Below, one piece after another: positions 1-6,843 of a DNA stretch of 6,901 nt. Source of the DNA: an uncultured Neisseriaceae bacterium (lineage in GTDB: Bacteria > Pseudomonadota > Gammaproteobacteria > Burkholderiales > UBA11063). Under the pieces are notes generated by a model. That model searched no databases. It worked only from the letters and a program-made list of their open reading frames with translations, and had not been told where the DNA came from. A program made the position numbers and the translations under genes. The first letter of the stretch is position 1. The number at the start of each line of letters is the position of its first letter. Location of the stretch: assembly GCA_903891375.1 (NCBI GenBank), contig CAITEL010000289.1:1-6901 (forward strand), in the 5' to 3' direction.

Positions 1-739
1 ATTCCGTTAAATTTGAAGAGGTATCTAAATACCAATCAAGTGATTTATCATAATTGCCTTTGCTGTTATTTATGTATTTGGTAATTTTATTTAAGCGATT
101 TGCAGTCCCTCTTAATATATTTTTATTTTCTTGCAATGCATTTAGACTCTCAAACTCAGGACTTAAATAATAATTCGTGTGTGCAAAATATTCGCCATTT
201 TTATCTATTATTTTATATGTAAATTTTCGTTTAGGGTCGTAATTAGTATCGCCATAAGCAACCTCAACTGTCAGAATACTCTTTGCATCCGCAATTTGAT
301 AATAATTTGGCGCAGCCGTACTAAAAATATCATTAAGATACGGAATCACCTCTTTTACTGTAGTAAAATTTTGCAAGATCCCATATAAAATCATTCCCTC
401 AGAATAACCAATATATGGCTGAATATACCTGCGATTTGTCTCATAATTACTTGCATATGGAGGGTCTTCCTCAATTGCTGTGAGTCCAAATTAATTAATC
501 CCAAACTTAACATCATTATTATTCATCAACGCATAAAATGTGTTTTTATGTTGATATGGATTTGCATACCAGTCATAAAATTGGCGTATTGGATGAACAC
601 GCTCAAAATCCTGTCTTCCATAAACATAATCACGATTTTTACCAATAATCGTTTCATCATTCGTTATCACACCAAATGACGTACACGCAAATGTGACATT
701 AATCAAACACGTTAAAAAAATGATGATATGTTTTATCAT
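1..739 (-). pseudogene. Exported Ntn-type linear amide hydrolase (choloylglycine hydrolase / C45-like), nonsense-interrupted, 3' end outside window
   Basis: The frame opens with ATG at 737-739 behind a strong Shine-Dalgarno. Residues 1-18 form a Sec signal peptide (Lys3, hydrophobic core, ending T-F-A) and Cys19 follows directly in C-T-S-F-G-V. In this superfamily an N-terminal Cys is the autocatalytically or proteolytically exposed nucleophile, and the K-N-R-D-Y motif at 34-38 matches the conserved Asn/Arg/Asp that follows it. An in-frame TAA at 491-493 (codon 83) cuts the product to 82 residues. Beyond it the same frame has no further stop to the window edge and still looks like the family: F-G-L-T-A-I-E-E-D just after the stop, I-A-D-A-K-S-I-L near 149-156, and A-H-T-N-Y-Y-L-S-P-E-F near 186-196, which resembles the T-N-H-[YF] motif of C45 enzymes. 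At least 246 codons are visible; relatives usually have roughly 320-350 residues, so the end is missing here. TAA is an ordinary stop in this genome (it ends gspE), so a nonsense mutation is the simplest reading; a sequencing error is possible. Substrate unknown. Confidence 0.72.
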
Positions 740-744
740 GATTT

Positions 745-750
745 CTCCTA
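745..750 (-). promoter_or_regulatory. Shine-Dalgarno of the hydrolase gene
   Basis: On the minus strand TAGGAG lies 5 nt before the ATG at 737-739. It is the best ribosome binding site in the window, much stronger than those of gspD, gspE and gspF. It fixes the start codon and shows that the hydrolase was translated independently of gspF. Confidence 0.75.
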
Positions 751-756
751 TAAATT

Positions 757-788
757 AAAAAACCTCACATCACCACATCCACGAAGTT
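757..788 (-). terminator. Weak, wobble-rich hairpin plus U-run after gspF (tentative)
   Basis: In the 68-bp gap between gspF and the hydrolase, the minus-strand transcript can pair AACUUCGUG with UGUGAGGUU around a 10-nt loop, and a U-run follows (T6 on the minus strand, partly inside the stem). All nine pairs are allowed, but four are G-U wobbles, so the stem is weak. It may end or attenuate the gsp transcript before the hydrolase. It could equally be chance, in which case the hydrolase is cotranscribed with gspF. No clear promoter was seen in this gap. Confidence 0.2.
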
Positions 789-807
789 AGTTTTAACCAT
801 TACGCTA

Positions 808-2025
808 CTATGTTGCCACTAAATTATTCATATTTAGAATCGGAAGCAATATTGCTATCACAATCAGTAAAACTATCCCACCCATAAATAATATCATTAC
901 TGGCTCTAAAATTCCTGTTAATAATTGACTCCGATGTGATAATTCTAACTCTTGATGATTACCCGCTTGTTCAAGCAACATTTCTAAATTTCCTGACTTT
1001 TCTCCACTAGCAATCAAATGAATTACAACTGGTGGAAATGCCTTCTCATTACCTAAGGCGATTGCCAATGGCACACCTTCTTGTACTGCTTTTAATGCAC
1101 GATCAACTGCATTTTTCATCATGTAATTACTCACTGTATCCCGACCAGCCTCAAGTGCTGCAATCATTGGTACGCCACTAGTAAGTAATAATGACAATGT
1201 GTGGGTAAATCTCGCCACATCCATGTTGACCAATAATTTACCCGCAATAGGTATTTCTAATAATTTTTTATGAAACTTAAGCTTAAACTCATGCTGCTTT
1301 AACGCCCTCTTAACTGAAAAGAATATGACAATTATTGCTACAATAATTACCCAACCATAGCTACGTAAACCATTACTTGTCGCAATCAATACCTTAGTGA
1401 GAAAAGGTAGCTCCTGCTTTGACGATTCAAAAACTTTTACCACTTGTGGCACAACATATACTAACAAAGCCACGATCATCATTATTGCAACCACTGTCAC
1501 AATTATTGGATAAAGTAATGCCATCATGATTTTACTCGTTAATGCACGCGTACGATCACTGTAGTCTGCAAGTTTGGTCATTACATTACCTAAACTTCCT
1601 GATTGCTCTCCAGCATGAATCAAACTACAATAAACGGCTGGAAACACTTTAGGGAATAATCGCATTGAAGCTGCCAGCGATCTACCGCCTAATACTTCAC
1701 CACGCACACCCATCATTATGGATTTTTGCACTGGACTTTCCAACTGATCAATTAATGCATTAAGCGATTGCTCAACCGATAAACCCGAATTAACAAGTAT
1801 AGCAAATTGACGAGTAATTAGAGATAACTCAAGCGTTGACATTGGTTTTCTAAATGTAGAAAATCCAGTACGTTTATTCCCACCCTCTTTAACTGCAATA
1901 ATTTGTGACACAATAAGACCCTGCTCACGTAATAATTGCCGTGCAGTTCTCGGTGTATCCGCCTGTATCACACCACGCTTATCCTTGCCATTTTTATCTA
2001 CTGCTTTATAATTATATGTTGCCAT
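808..2025 (-). CDS. gspF: Type II secretion inner-membrane platform protein GspF
   Basis: GspF is the polytopic inner-membrane protein of the T2SS assembly platform. It contacts the GspE ATPase and is thought to couple ATP hydrolysis to pseudopilus assembly. The 405 residues match the usual family length. The start M-A-T-Y-N-Y-K-A-V-D and the following basic segment are typical of GspF/PilC proteins. Two homologous T2SSF domains are visible, roughly 70-193 and 273-395, each with the family's G-E-x-S-G motif (GEQSG at 139-143, GEKSG at 341-345). Three hydrophobic segments lie near 168-192, 222-238 and 371-396, the expected topology. It starts 5 nt after the gspE stop with no strong Shine-Dalgarno (only an A/G-rich stretch within the end of gspE), so translation is probably coupled to gspE. 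A type IV pilus PilC is the main alternative, but neighbouring gspC, gspD and gspE make GspF the better call. It ends in TAG. Unusually, no gspG follows. Confidence 0.95.
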   Translation of the reverse strand: MATYNYKAVDKNGKDKRGVIQADTPRTARQLLREQGLIVSQIIAVKEGGNKRTGFSTFRKPMSTLELSLITRQFAILVNSGLSVEQSLNALIDQLESPVQKSIMMGVRGEVLGGRSLAASMRLFPKVFPAVYCSLIHAGEQSGSLGNVMTKLADYSDRTRALTSKIMMALLYPIIVTVVAIMMIVALLVYVVPQVVKVFESSKQELPFLTKVLIATSNGLRSYGWVIIVAIIVIFFSVKRALKQHEFKLKFHKKLLEIPIAGKLLVNMDVARFTHTLSLLLTSGVPMIAALEAGRDTVSNYMMKNAVDRALKAVQEGVPLAIALGNEKAFPPVVIHLIASGEKSGNLEMLLEQAGNHQELELSHRSQLLTGILEPVMILFMGGIVLLIVIAILLPILNMNNLVAT

Positions 2026-2030
2026 GTTAT

Positions 2031-3524
2031 TTAATCTTTTGTAACCGCAACGACTTCTTCGATAGAAGTTTTGCCCTCAATTATATAGCGAGTTGCATCC
2101 ATTCTTAATGAATGCATACCCAAATGTTTAATCGCATATTTCTCAATCTCAACCTCTCCAGAATCAGAATGAATTAATCGTTGCACCTCTTCATCAATCA
2201 CCAATAACTCATGAATACCTGTTCTACCCTTATAACCAGTAAAACTACAAATATCACATCCCACAGCTGTATAAATTTTAGTACCAACAGGAATATGGAA
2301 TTCTTTTAATGTTGCCTCATCTATTACCGTGTTTTCCGCCTTACAATGTGGGCATAATAACCGTATTAAACGCTGTGCCAATACACCAATTAATGTAGAG
2401 GAAAGTAAAAATGATTCTACCCCCATATCAAGCAACCGCGTAACAGCTGAGGCTGCTGTATTTGTATGTAATGTAGCTAAAACTAAATGTCCAGTTAAAC
2501 TGGCCTGAACTGCAATTTCCGAAGTCTCTAAGTCACGAATTTCTCCAATCATCACGACATCTGGATCTTGACGCAATATTGAACGCAACGCCCGAGCAAA
2601 AGTCATCTCAATTTTAGAATTTACCTGAGTTTGACTAATCCCAGTAATATCGTACTCAACTGGATCTTCAACTGTCATAATATTTAGTGCTGTTGAATCC
2701 AGCCTCGCCAGTGCTGCATATAATGTTGTTGATTTACCCGAACCAGTTGGACCCGTGACTAAAAAAATCCCATGTGGACGCTTAATAATTTTATCAATCA
2801 ATGCTAATGTTTTTGAATCCATTCCCAGAATCTCTAGCTGTAACCGTTCTTTATTTTTATCTAATAACCGCATAACCACCCGTTCACCATGACCTGTAGG
2901 AATAGTTGACACCCGTAAATCTACCTCACGCCCAGCTAACCGTAACCCAATCCGTCCATCTTGTGGTAAGCGTTTCTCCGCAATATCCAATTGCGCCATA
3001 ATTTTAATTCTTGACACCAAGGCAGCATGTAATCCAGGATTAAGATCAACCACTCGCTGTAAAACTCCATCACGACGAAAACGCACCGCAGATTTTCTTT
3101 CGTAAGCATCTAAATGTATATCTGAAGCATCCTCTTTTACCGCCTGAGTTAAAAAAGCATTAATGATTCTAATTACTGGAGCATCATTCTCTGACTCAAG
3201 CAAATCCGCAGAACGGGGCAAATTATGAATTAAATCTGATATGTCTATATCTTCTTGTACATCATCTACAATAGCAGCGGCATTTGAACTAGAATATGCT
3301 TCCGACAATAAGCCATCGAATAGTTTGGGGTCGATTTTATTAATCTGTAATGGTTCCGTTAATTTACGCCGAATCTCTGACACAACAGCAGGAGCAACAC
3401 TACCAACCGTAGCCAATAAAACAACATTATCTTCCACGCCGTAAATACACACCTGATGCAATTTAGCATACGAGTATGGTATTCGTCTAGAGAATTTATT
3501 AGGAATAAATTTTATCTTTTCCAT
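2031..3524 (-). CDS. gspE: Type II secretion ATPase GspE
   Basis: GspE is the cytoplasmic hexameric ATPase that powers pseudopilus assembly and is normally recruited to the membrane by GspL. The 497 residues are the normal length. An N-terminal domain (about 1-75), with the R-R-I-P-Y-S-Y-A-K-L-H start typical of gammaproteobacterial GspE, is followed by an acidic linker (about 87-112). The N2 domain carries D-A-S-D-I-H-L at 132-138. In the catalytic domain: Walker A G-P-T-G-S-G-K-S-T at 258-266, Asp box T-V-E-D-P-V-E-Y at 284-291, Walker B D-V-V-M-I-G-E-I-R-D at 322-331 with Glu328, and His box H-L-V-L-A-T-L-H-T-N at 346-355. The zinc-binding tetracysteine is complete: C-P-H-C at 391-394 and C-D-I-C at 423-426. 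All catalytic motifs are intact. The start lies 2 nt after the gspD stop with no visible Shine-Dalgarno, so translation is likely coupled to gspD. The tetracysteine and neighbours argue against a PilB pilus ATPase. It ends in TAA. Confidence 0.96.
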   Translation of the reverse strand: MEKIKFIPNKFSRRIPYSYAKLHQVCIYGVEDNVVLLATVGSVAPAVVSEIRRKLTEPLQINKIDPKLFDGLLSEAYSSSNAAAIVDDVQEDIDISDLIHNLPRSADLLESENDAPVIRIINAFLTQAVKEDASDIHLDAYERKSAVRFRRDGVLQRVVDLNPGLHAALVSRIKIMAQLDIAEKRLPQDGRIGLRLAGREVDLRVSTIPTGHGERVVMRLLDKNKERLQLEILGMDSKTLALIDKIIKRPHGIFLVTGPTGSGKSTTLYAALARLDSTALNIMTVEDPVEYDITGISQTQVNSKIEMTFARALRSILRQDPDVVMIGEIRDLETSEIAVQASLTGHLVLATLHTNTAASAVTRLLDMGVESFLLSSTLIGVLAQRLIRLLCPHCKAENTVIDEATLKEFHIPVGTKIYTAVGCDICSFTGYKGRTGIHELLVIDEEVQRLIHSDSGEVEIEKYAIKHLGMHSLRMDATRYIIEGKTSIEEVVAVTKD

Positions 3525-3526
3525 AT

Positions 3527-6022
3527 CTATTGTTTCGGTAAAATTACAGTGTCATTATTATCTGAACCATTTTCATTATTTGACGAACCGTTTACTACTG
3601 GATTTGTGTTTTTAAGGTTCGAAGTGCGCAAATCCACAATTGGCAGATGGGCAGTATCCGACTTTAATGGAGGTACTGCATCTTTATACGGCATTTGATT
3701 ATCTAATGTTATTGGTTTAATCGTTGGTAACAGTAAGTTTCCTTTAGCCTGAATCGTATTTTGCTGATTTAAAATATATTTATAGCGATTATTGGTAATC
3801 GCCGCATAACCTTCTGCGTTTGGAATAATCACAGGGCGTAGAAATATCACAAGATTTTGTTTTATATGTTGCCTTGTTTCCCAACTGAATAACCAACCAA
3901 GATAAGGAATGCTACCTAAGCCAGGAATACCATTTTTTTGAATATTCACAGTATCTCTTGTCATACCACCAATTGCGATAATCTGCCCATTATCTACCAA
4001 CAAAGTACTTCTAACATTTCTACTCAAAAATGTTGGCCCCTGAGGGTTAGTAGCTGAACTCTGGCTACTATCAATCTGCGAGTCTTCTACATATAAATCA
4101 AGTTGAATTGCACCACTCTGAGTAATTAATGGTTTAATATCCAAAAATGTCCCCACTGGTTGACGAGTATAAGTATTTGTAATTGTATTAGCACTTGCTG
4201 TATTTTGGTATGAACCATTAGGAACTGGTACATTTTGTCCCACCATAATTTTCGCTTCTTCGTTATCTAACGTCATTAATGTGGGACGTGATAAAATATT
4301 AATTGCATTATTTGATGCCACCATATCTGCCAAAGCACCTATTGTTGGCACATTCTGCCCGCCAATATTAACCGTACCACCCACTACCCCTATATACATT
4401 TCATTAGGTAATGTTGGTGGGGTACCGCCAAGTGCCCCAGCTCCGCCAGAAGAACTGGTAGTTGTTGCAGCTTTAATTGCCATACCAGTTTGTGCAATAT
4501 TGAAAATCGAACTACCTCCACCAGCATAGTTACCAATACCAATTGCCCCAACTTGATTGGTGCCTCCAGCAACTGCCCATTGTATACCAAATGTACCACC
4601 TTCAGATGTATTAATATCAGCAAGCATCGCTTCAATCATAATTTGAGCACGACGCACATCTAACATGTCTATAATCATACGTAAATTATGGTATACGGCA
4701 TCTGGAGCTTGTATTATCAAAGCATTCGTTGTAGGTTCTGCCTGTATAAATATTTTGGGAGCATCCTTAGCGTTATTACCTTGGCCACCTCCACCGCCCC
4801 TATTATTCGAATTAGACGAGGACGATGGCCGACTACTACTTCCTCCACCAAATGAAGGGGCAGAACTGCCACCTCCACCACCACCTCCAGATGCCGAAGC
4901 AAACATGGATGTCGGTTCACTAGAAAATTTTGACGAGGCCGCAGTAGCTGTTAAATCCGTATTTTCTTGACCAGTTGCCACCACACGTAGTACATCCGCA
5001 ATATGTGCTGCATCTGCATTTCTTAAATAAACCACATGTAAATTACTATTGGTAGCCCCAGTATTTGTATCAAGCCTTAAAGCTAATGCTTTTAAATCTT
5101 CAACTTGGGCTTGAACGGTAGAGTACATAATTAACGAATTTGCAATTGAGTCGACTGTAATCGAGGCTGTTGGCGAATCTGAGTTGCCCCCACCACCTCC
5201 ACTGTTACCTGATGAGCCACCTCCATTTTGTAGATATGATTGCAATAATTGTGCCACATCTGATGCAATAGCATATTTTAACTTTACAATTGTTGGTTGC
5301 ACGCGATTGTCTGCTGTAGCGCTCAATTGGTTTATTATTTTACTTATTCTGTTAATATTCGAAGCATAATCGGTTATTATTAATGCATTACTATTACGGT
5401 AAACTGATATTGAATTATTGGGTGCTATAAGCGGACGCAATGAATTAGACAAATCCATTGCCGAACCACGCTGTATAATAAAAATCTTGGTAATTATTTG
5501 ATCGCCAGTTTGTTTGGTAGATTTAAATCCGTCAACAGTTTGCATTCCATAGGTTTTAGCATCAGCTTCTGGCAAAACTTTAATTACACCATCACCCTCA
5601 ACCACAGAAAAACCTTGCATGCGTAATGCAGTTTCTAGCACCTTGTAACTATCTGTTTTAGCAATTGGTTTATCTGATACAATAGTTACCGTACCCTTTA
5701 CCCTCGGGTCAATCACAAAATTTTTACCTGATAATTGGCTAATTGCCTTAATTGTCGATTGGATATCCGAATTTTCAAAATTCAAAATTACTTTATCTGG
5801 ACTTAATTGATTTGCACCATCTACACTTGAATCAGCGCCTGTTTGTTTATTCTTAATCGGATTAAAGCTTGGACGTGGTAAACTTTCTACCGTACGACTC
5901 TCTGCTGAATTACCCCGTTGAAAAGGTTGATTTTGACTAGGCACATTCACCGCATATACGTAATTTATACTTGGCATAGACAATAGCATTAATATCGTTT
6001 TATTAAATTTTGTAATTTTCAT
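3527..6022 (-). CDS. gspD: Type II secretion outer-membrane secretin GspD
   Basis: GspD forms the multimeric outer-membrane channel through which folded periplasmic proteins leave the cell. The 831 residues exceed the usual 650-750, owing to inserts and a C-terminal extension. In order: signal peptide 1-24 (ending V-Y-A), a Pro/Asn-rich linker to about 72, N0 domain about 76-152 (L-N-F-E-N-S-D-I, then F-V-I-D-P-R-V-K-G-T-V-T-I), N1 about 172-235, N2 about 243-318 with a Gly/Ser/Asn insert at 267-280, N3 about 327-456 with a Gly/Ser insert at 351-420, and secretin domain about 457-734. The secretin signature I-P-G-L-G-S-I-P-Y-L-G-W-L-F is at 699-712, followed by N-L-V-I-F-L-R-P at 723-730. The hydrophilic tail 735-831 may hold the pilotin-binding region, but I recognise no specific motif there. 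Start ATG at 6020-6022; the upstream AGG is very close to the ATG, so the ribosome site is weak. It lies 38 bp after gspC and 2 bp before gspE, in an operon-like layout. It ends in TAG. Confidence 0.96.
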   Translation of the reverse strand: MKITKFNKTILMLLSMPSINYVYAVNVPSQNQPFQRGNSAESRTVESLPRPSFNPIKNKQTGADSSVDGANQLSPDKVILNFENSDIQSTIKAISQLSGKNFVIDPRVKGTVTIVSDKPIAKTDSYKVLETALRMQGFSVVEGDGVIKVLPEADAKTYGMQTVDGFKSTKQTGDQIITKIFIIQRGSAMDLSNSLRPLIAPNNSISVYRNSNALIITDYASNINRISKIINQLSATADNRVQPTIVKLKYAIASDVAQLLQSYLQNGGGSSGNSGGGGGNSDSPTASITVDSIANSLIMYSTVQAQVEDLKALALRLDTNTGATNSNLHVVYLRNADAAHIADVLRVVATGQENTDLTATAASSKFSSEPTSMFASASGGGGGGGSSAPSFGGGSSSRPSSSSNSNNRGGGGGQGNNAKDAPKIFIQAEPTTNALIIQAPDAVYHNLRMIIDMLDVRRAQIMIEAMLADINTSEGGTFGIQWAVAGGTNQVGAIGIGNYAGGGSSIFNIAQTGMAIKAATTTSSSGGAGALGGTPPTLPNEMYIGVVGGTVNIGGQNVPTIGALADMVASNNAINILSRPTLMTLDNEEAKIMVGQNVPVPNGSYQNTASANTITNTYTRQPVGTFLDIKPLITQSGAIQLDLYVEDSQIDSSQSSATNPQGPTFLSRNVRSTLLVDNGQIIAIGGMTRDTVNIQKNGIPGLGSIPYLGWLFSWETRQHIKQNLVIFLRPVIIPNAEGYAAITNNRYKYILNQQNTIQAKGNLLLPTIKPITLDNQMPYKDAVPPLKSDTAHLPIVDLRTSNLKNTNPVVNGSSNNENGSDNNDTVILPKQ
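4763..4972 (-). repeat. Low-complexity Gly/Ser-coding segment within gspD (N3 insert)
   Basis: This segment encodes residues 351-420 of GspD. It includes seven consecutive Gly codons at 379-385 (4868-4888), a Gly-Ser-Pro stretch, a Ser/Asn run and five Gly at 409-413. The Gly runs mix GGT and GGA codons, with some GGC and GGG elsewhere in the segment, so this is compositional low complexity rather than an exact tandem repeat. It splits the N3 domain between its first strand-helix unit (327-350) and its second half, from A-P-K-I-F-I-Q-A-E-P (421-430). Confidence 0.8.
5183..5224 (-). repeat. Low-complexity Gly/Ser/Asn-coding segment within gspD (N2 insert)
   Basis: It encodes residues 267-280 of GspD: three Gly, a Ser-Ser-Gly-Asn-Ser stretch, five Gly, then Asn. 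It sits in the middle of the N2 domain and is smaller than the N3 insert, but of the same composition. Confidence 0.7.
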
Positions 6023-6060
6023 AACCTACTTTACTCTAAATAAAATTATTGGTAAGACCC

Positions 6061-6753
6061 TCAATTGTCATCTCTAGCACTTCGAGTAGACTCCTGATTA
6101 CCACGACGTTTCATAAATTCATCAATTAATTTGCGACGAGCCTCCGCCGTCGAGTCATTTGAATTCTGTGCACCTTGATTGAGATTATTATTCCCTTGAT
6201 TACCGTTATCTTGATTACTATTTTGATTCGGTGTTGCCACTGGCGATTGGTAACTGTTATATACGCTTGTTGAGGGCTGTGTTACCAAAGATTGTGCTAC
6301 CGTAGAACCACTACCGCTAGACAATGTCACATCAGCATCAACATTATTCTCACTCATAATAATACCCTTTGAATTAATAGATTTTACCACAGCGCTACCA
6401 TTAATTTTATCTCCAACTTTTGCAATAAAATTTTTATTATTTAATTCATAGAATGCAATACTGTTGGCTACGGTATTAACGTATACTCCCGTTAACTTTA
6501 TTTGACTAGCAATCGCTGGTTTTGGCGGAATGGGTGGAGCAAGAACTACCCCAAAAGGTGATCTATTCATAATAAATTTTGCAACCGTGTCAAATGCCTC
6601 AACATTTGGTTTTTCTATGTAGATTTCCGACACTGTTGGTGTAAAAAACCACCATACAAATTTGGCTAATAGTATTGCAAAAGTAAATATGATAACGTAA
6701 TTAAAAATCCTACTTGCTATACTAATAGCAAAATTAACTTGTTTAATCATCAT
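6061..6753 (-). CDS. gspC: Type II secretion inner-membrane connector GspC (PDZ-less, Asn/Gln-rich tail)
   Basis: GspC links the inner-membrane platform to the GspD secretin across the periplasm. The 230 residues are somewhat shorter than typical GspC. Seen: a short cytoplasmic N-terminus, one membrane segment at about 17-37, a Pro-rich linker around A-P-P-I-P-P-K-P (72-79), and a homology-region (HR) domain at about 84-144 with I-K-L-T-G-V-Y-V, N-S-I-A-F-Y-E-L and A-K-V-G-D-K-I. In the family, HR binds the N0 domain of GspD. After HR there is no PDZ domain. Instead residues about 165-200 are rich in Asn and Gln, followed by a charged, probably helical stretch A-R-R-K-L-I-D-E-F-M-K-R-R (205-217). 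Two ATGs are adjacent; I use the first (6751-6753). AGAAG (6762-6766) lies 8 nt upstream, and a better AAGGAA (6768-6773) lies 14 nt upstream. The gene is first in the gspCDEF run, 38 bp before gspD. It ends in TGA. Confidence 0.88.
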   Translation of the reverse strand: MMIKQVNFAISIASRIFNYVIIFTFAILLAKFVWWFFTPTVSEIYIEKPNVEAFDTVAKFIMNRSPFGVVLAPPIPPKPAIASQIKLTGVYVNTVANSIAFYELNNKNFIAKVGDKINGSAVVKSINSKGIIMSENNVDADVTLSSGSGSTVAQSLVTQPSTSVYNSYQSPVATPNQNSNQDNGNQGNNNLNQGAQNSNDSTAEARRKLIDEFMKRRGNQESTRSARDDN

Positions 6754-6807
6754 AATAAATACTTCTATTCCTTAAGATATTACTCTAAAACACCACGTAT
6801 ACGCTAA

Positions 6808-6820
6808 TTTAACAGTTAAA
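6808..6820. repeat. 13-bp perfect palindrome upstream of gspC (possible operator)
   Basis: TTTAAC-A-GTTAAA is a perfect inverted repeat with 6-bp arms and a 1-bp centre. It lies about 55 bp before the gspC start and overlaps the -10 hexamer and presumed start site of the candidate promoter. That is where a repressor would be expected to bind. No regulator family is recognised, and chance palindromes are not rare in AT-rich DNA. Confidence 0.3.
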
Positions 6821-6843
6821 ACCCATACTTCAAAATTTGACAA
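6815..6843 (-). promoter_or_regulatory. Candidate sigma-70 promoter for the gspCDEF run
   Basis: On the minus strand TTGTCA (6838-6843, five of six matches to TTGACA) is followed after 17 bp by TTTAAC (6815-6820, four of six matches to TATAAT). Transcription would start near 6808, giving a leader of about 55 nt. A second possibility is the perfect TATAAT at 6857-6862, but it has no good -35 element at 16-18 bp; the nearest, TTGGCA, is 22 bp away. Placement is by eye only. Confidence 0.35.

Noticed and set aside
179..388. Plus-strand open frame of 69 residues
   Set aside because: It is antisense to the hydrolase pseudogene frame, which carries family motifs on the minus strand. Its low-complexity composition (Ile, Phe, Asn, Cys) looks non-coding.
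491..493. Programmed readthrough or an alternative genetic code at the hydrolase TAA
   Set aside because: TAA ends gspE, TAG ends gspD and gspF, and TGA ends gspC, so all three stops work normally. The UAA-U context resembles no known readthrough signal, and no stimulatory structure was seen.
757..807. tRNA-like stretch (TAGCGTAATGGTTAAAAC on the minus strand)
   Set aside because: It recalls a D-arm, but there is no T-arm GGTTCGAATCC, no anticodon arm with a plausible stem and no acceptor pairing within the 68-bp gap.
3241..3698. Two plus-strand open frames of 67 and 80 residues
   Set aside because: Both are antisense to gspE and the end of gspD and have no recognisable domain.
4390..4920. 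Two minus-strand frames of 81 and 67 residues
   Set aside because: They are alternative frames inside gspD, rich in Leu, Val and His as expected from frame-shifted Gly/Ser/Ala coding.
4665..4970. Plus-strand open frame of 101 residues with poly-Pro runs
   Set aside because: It is the antisense of the Gly/Ser-rich part of gspD; the Pro runs are the complement of Gly codons. It lies wholly inside a well-supported gene.
808..6753. Type IV pilus (PilB/PilC/PilQ) instead of T2SS
   Set aside because: A GspC homology-region protein, a secretin with N0-N3 domains and an ATPase with the CxxC-CxxC insert together fit T2SS. No pilin or pilM-P genes are present.
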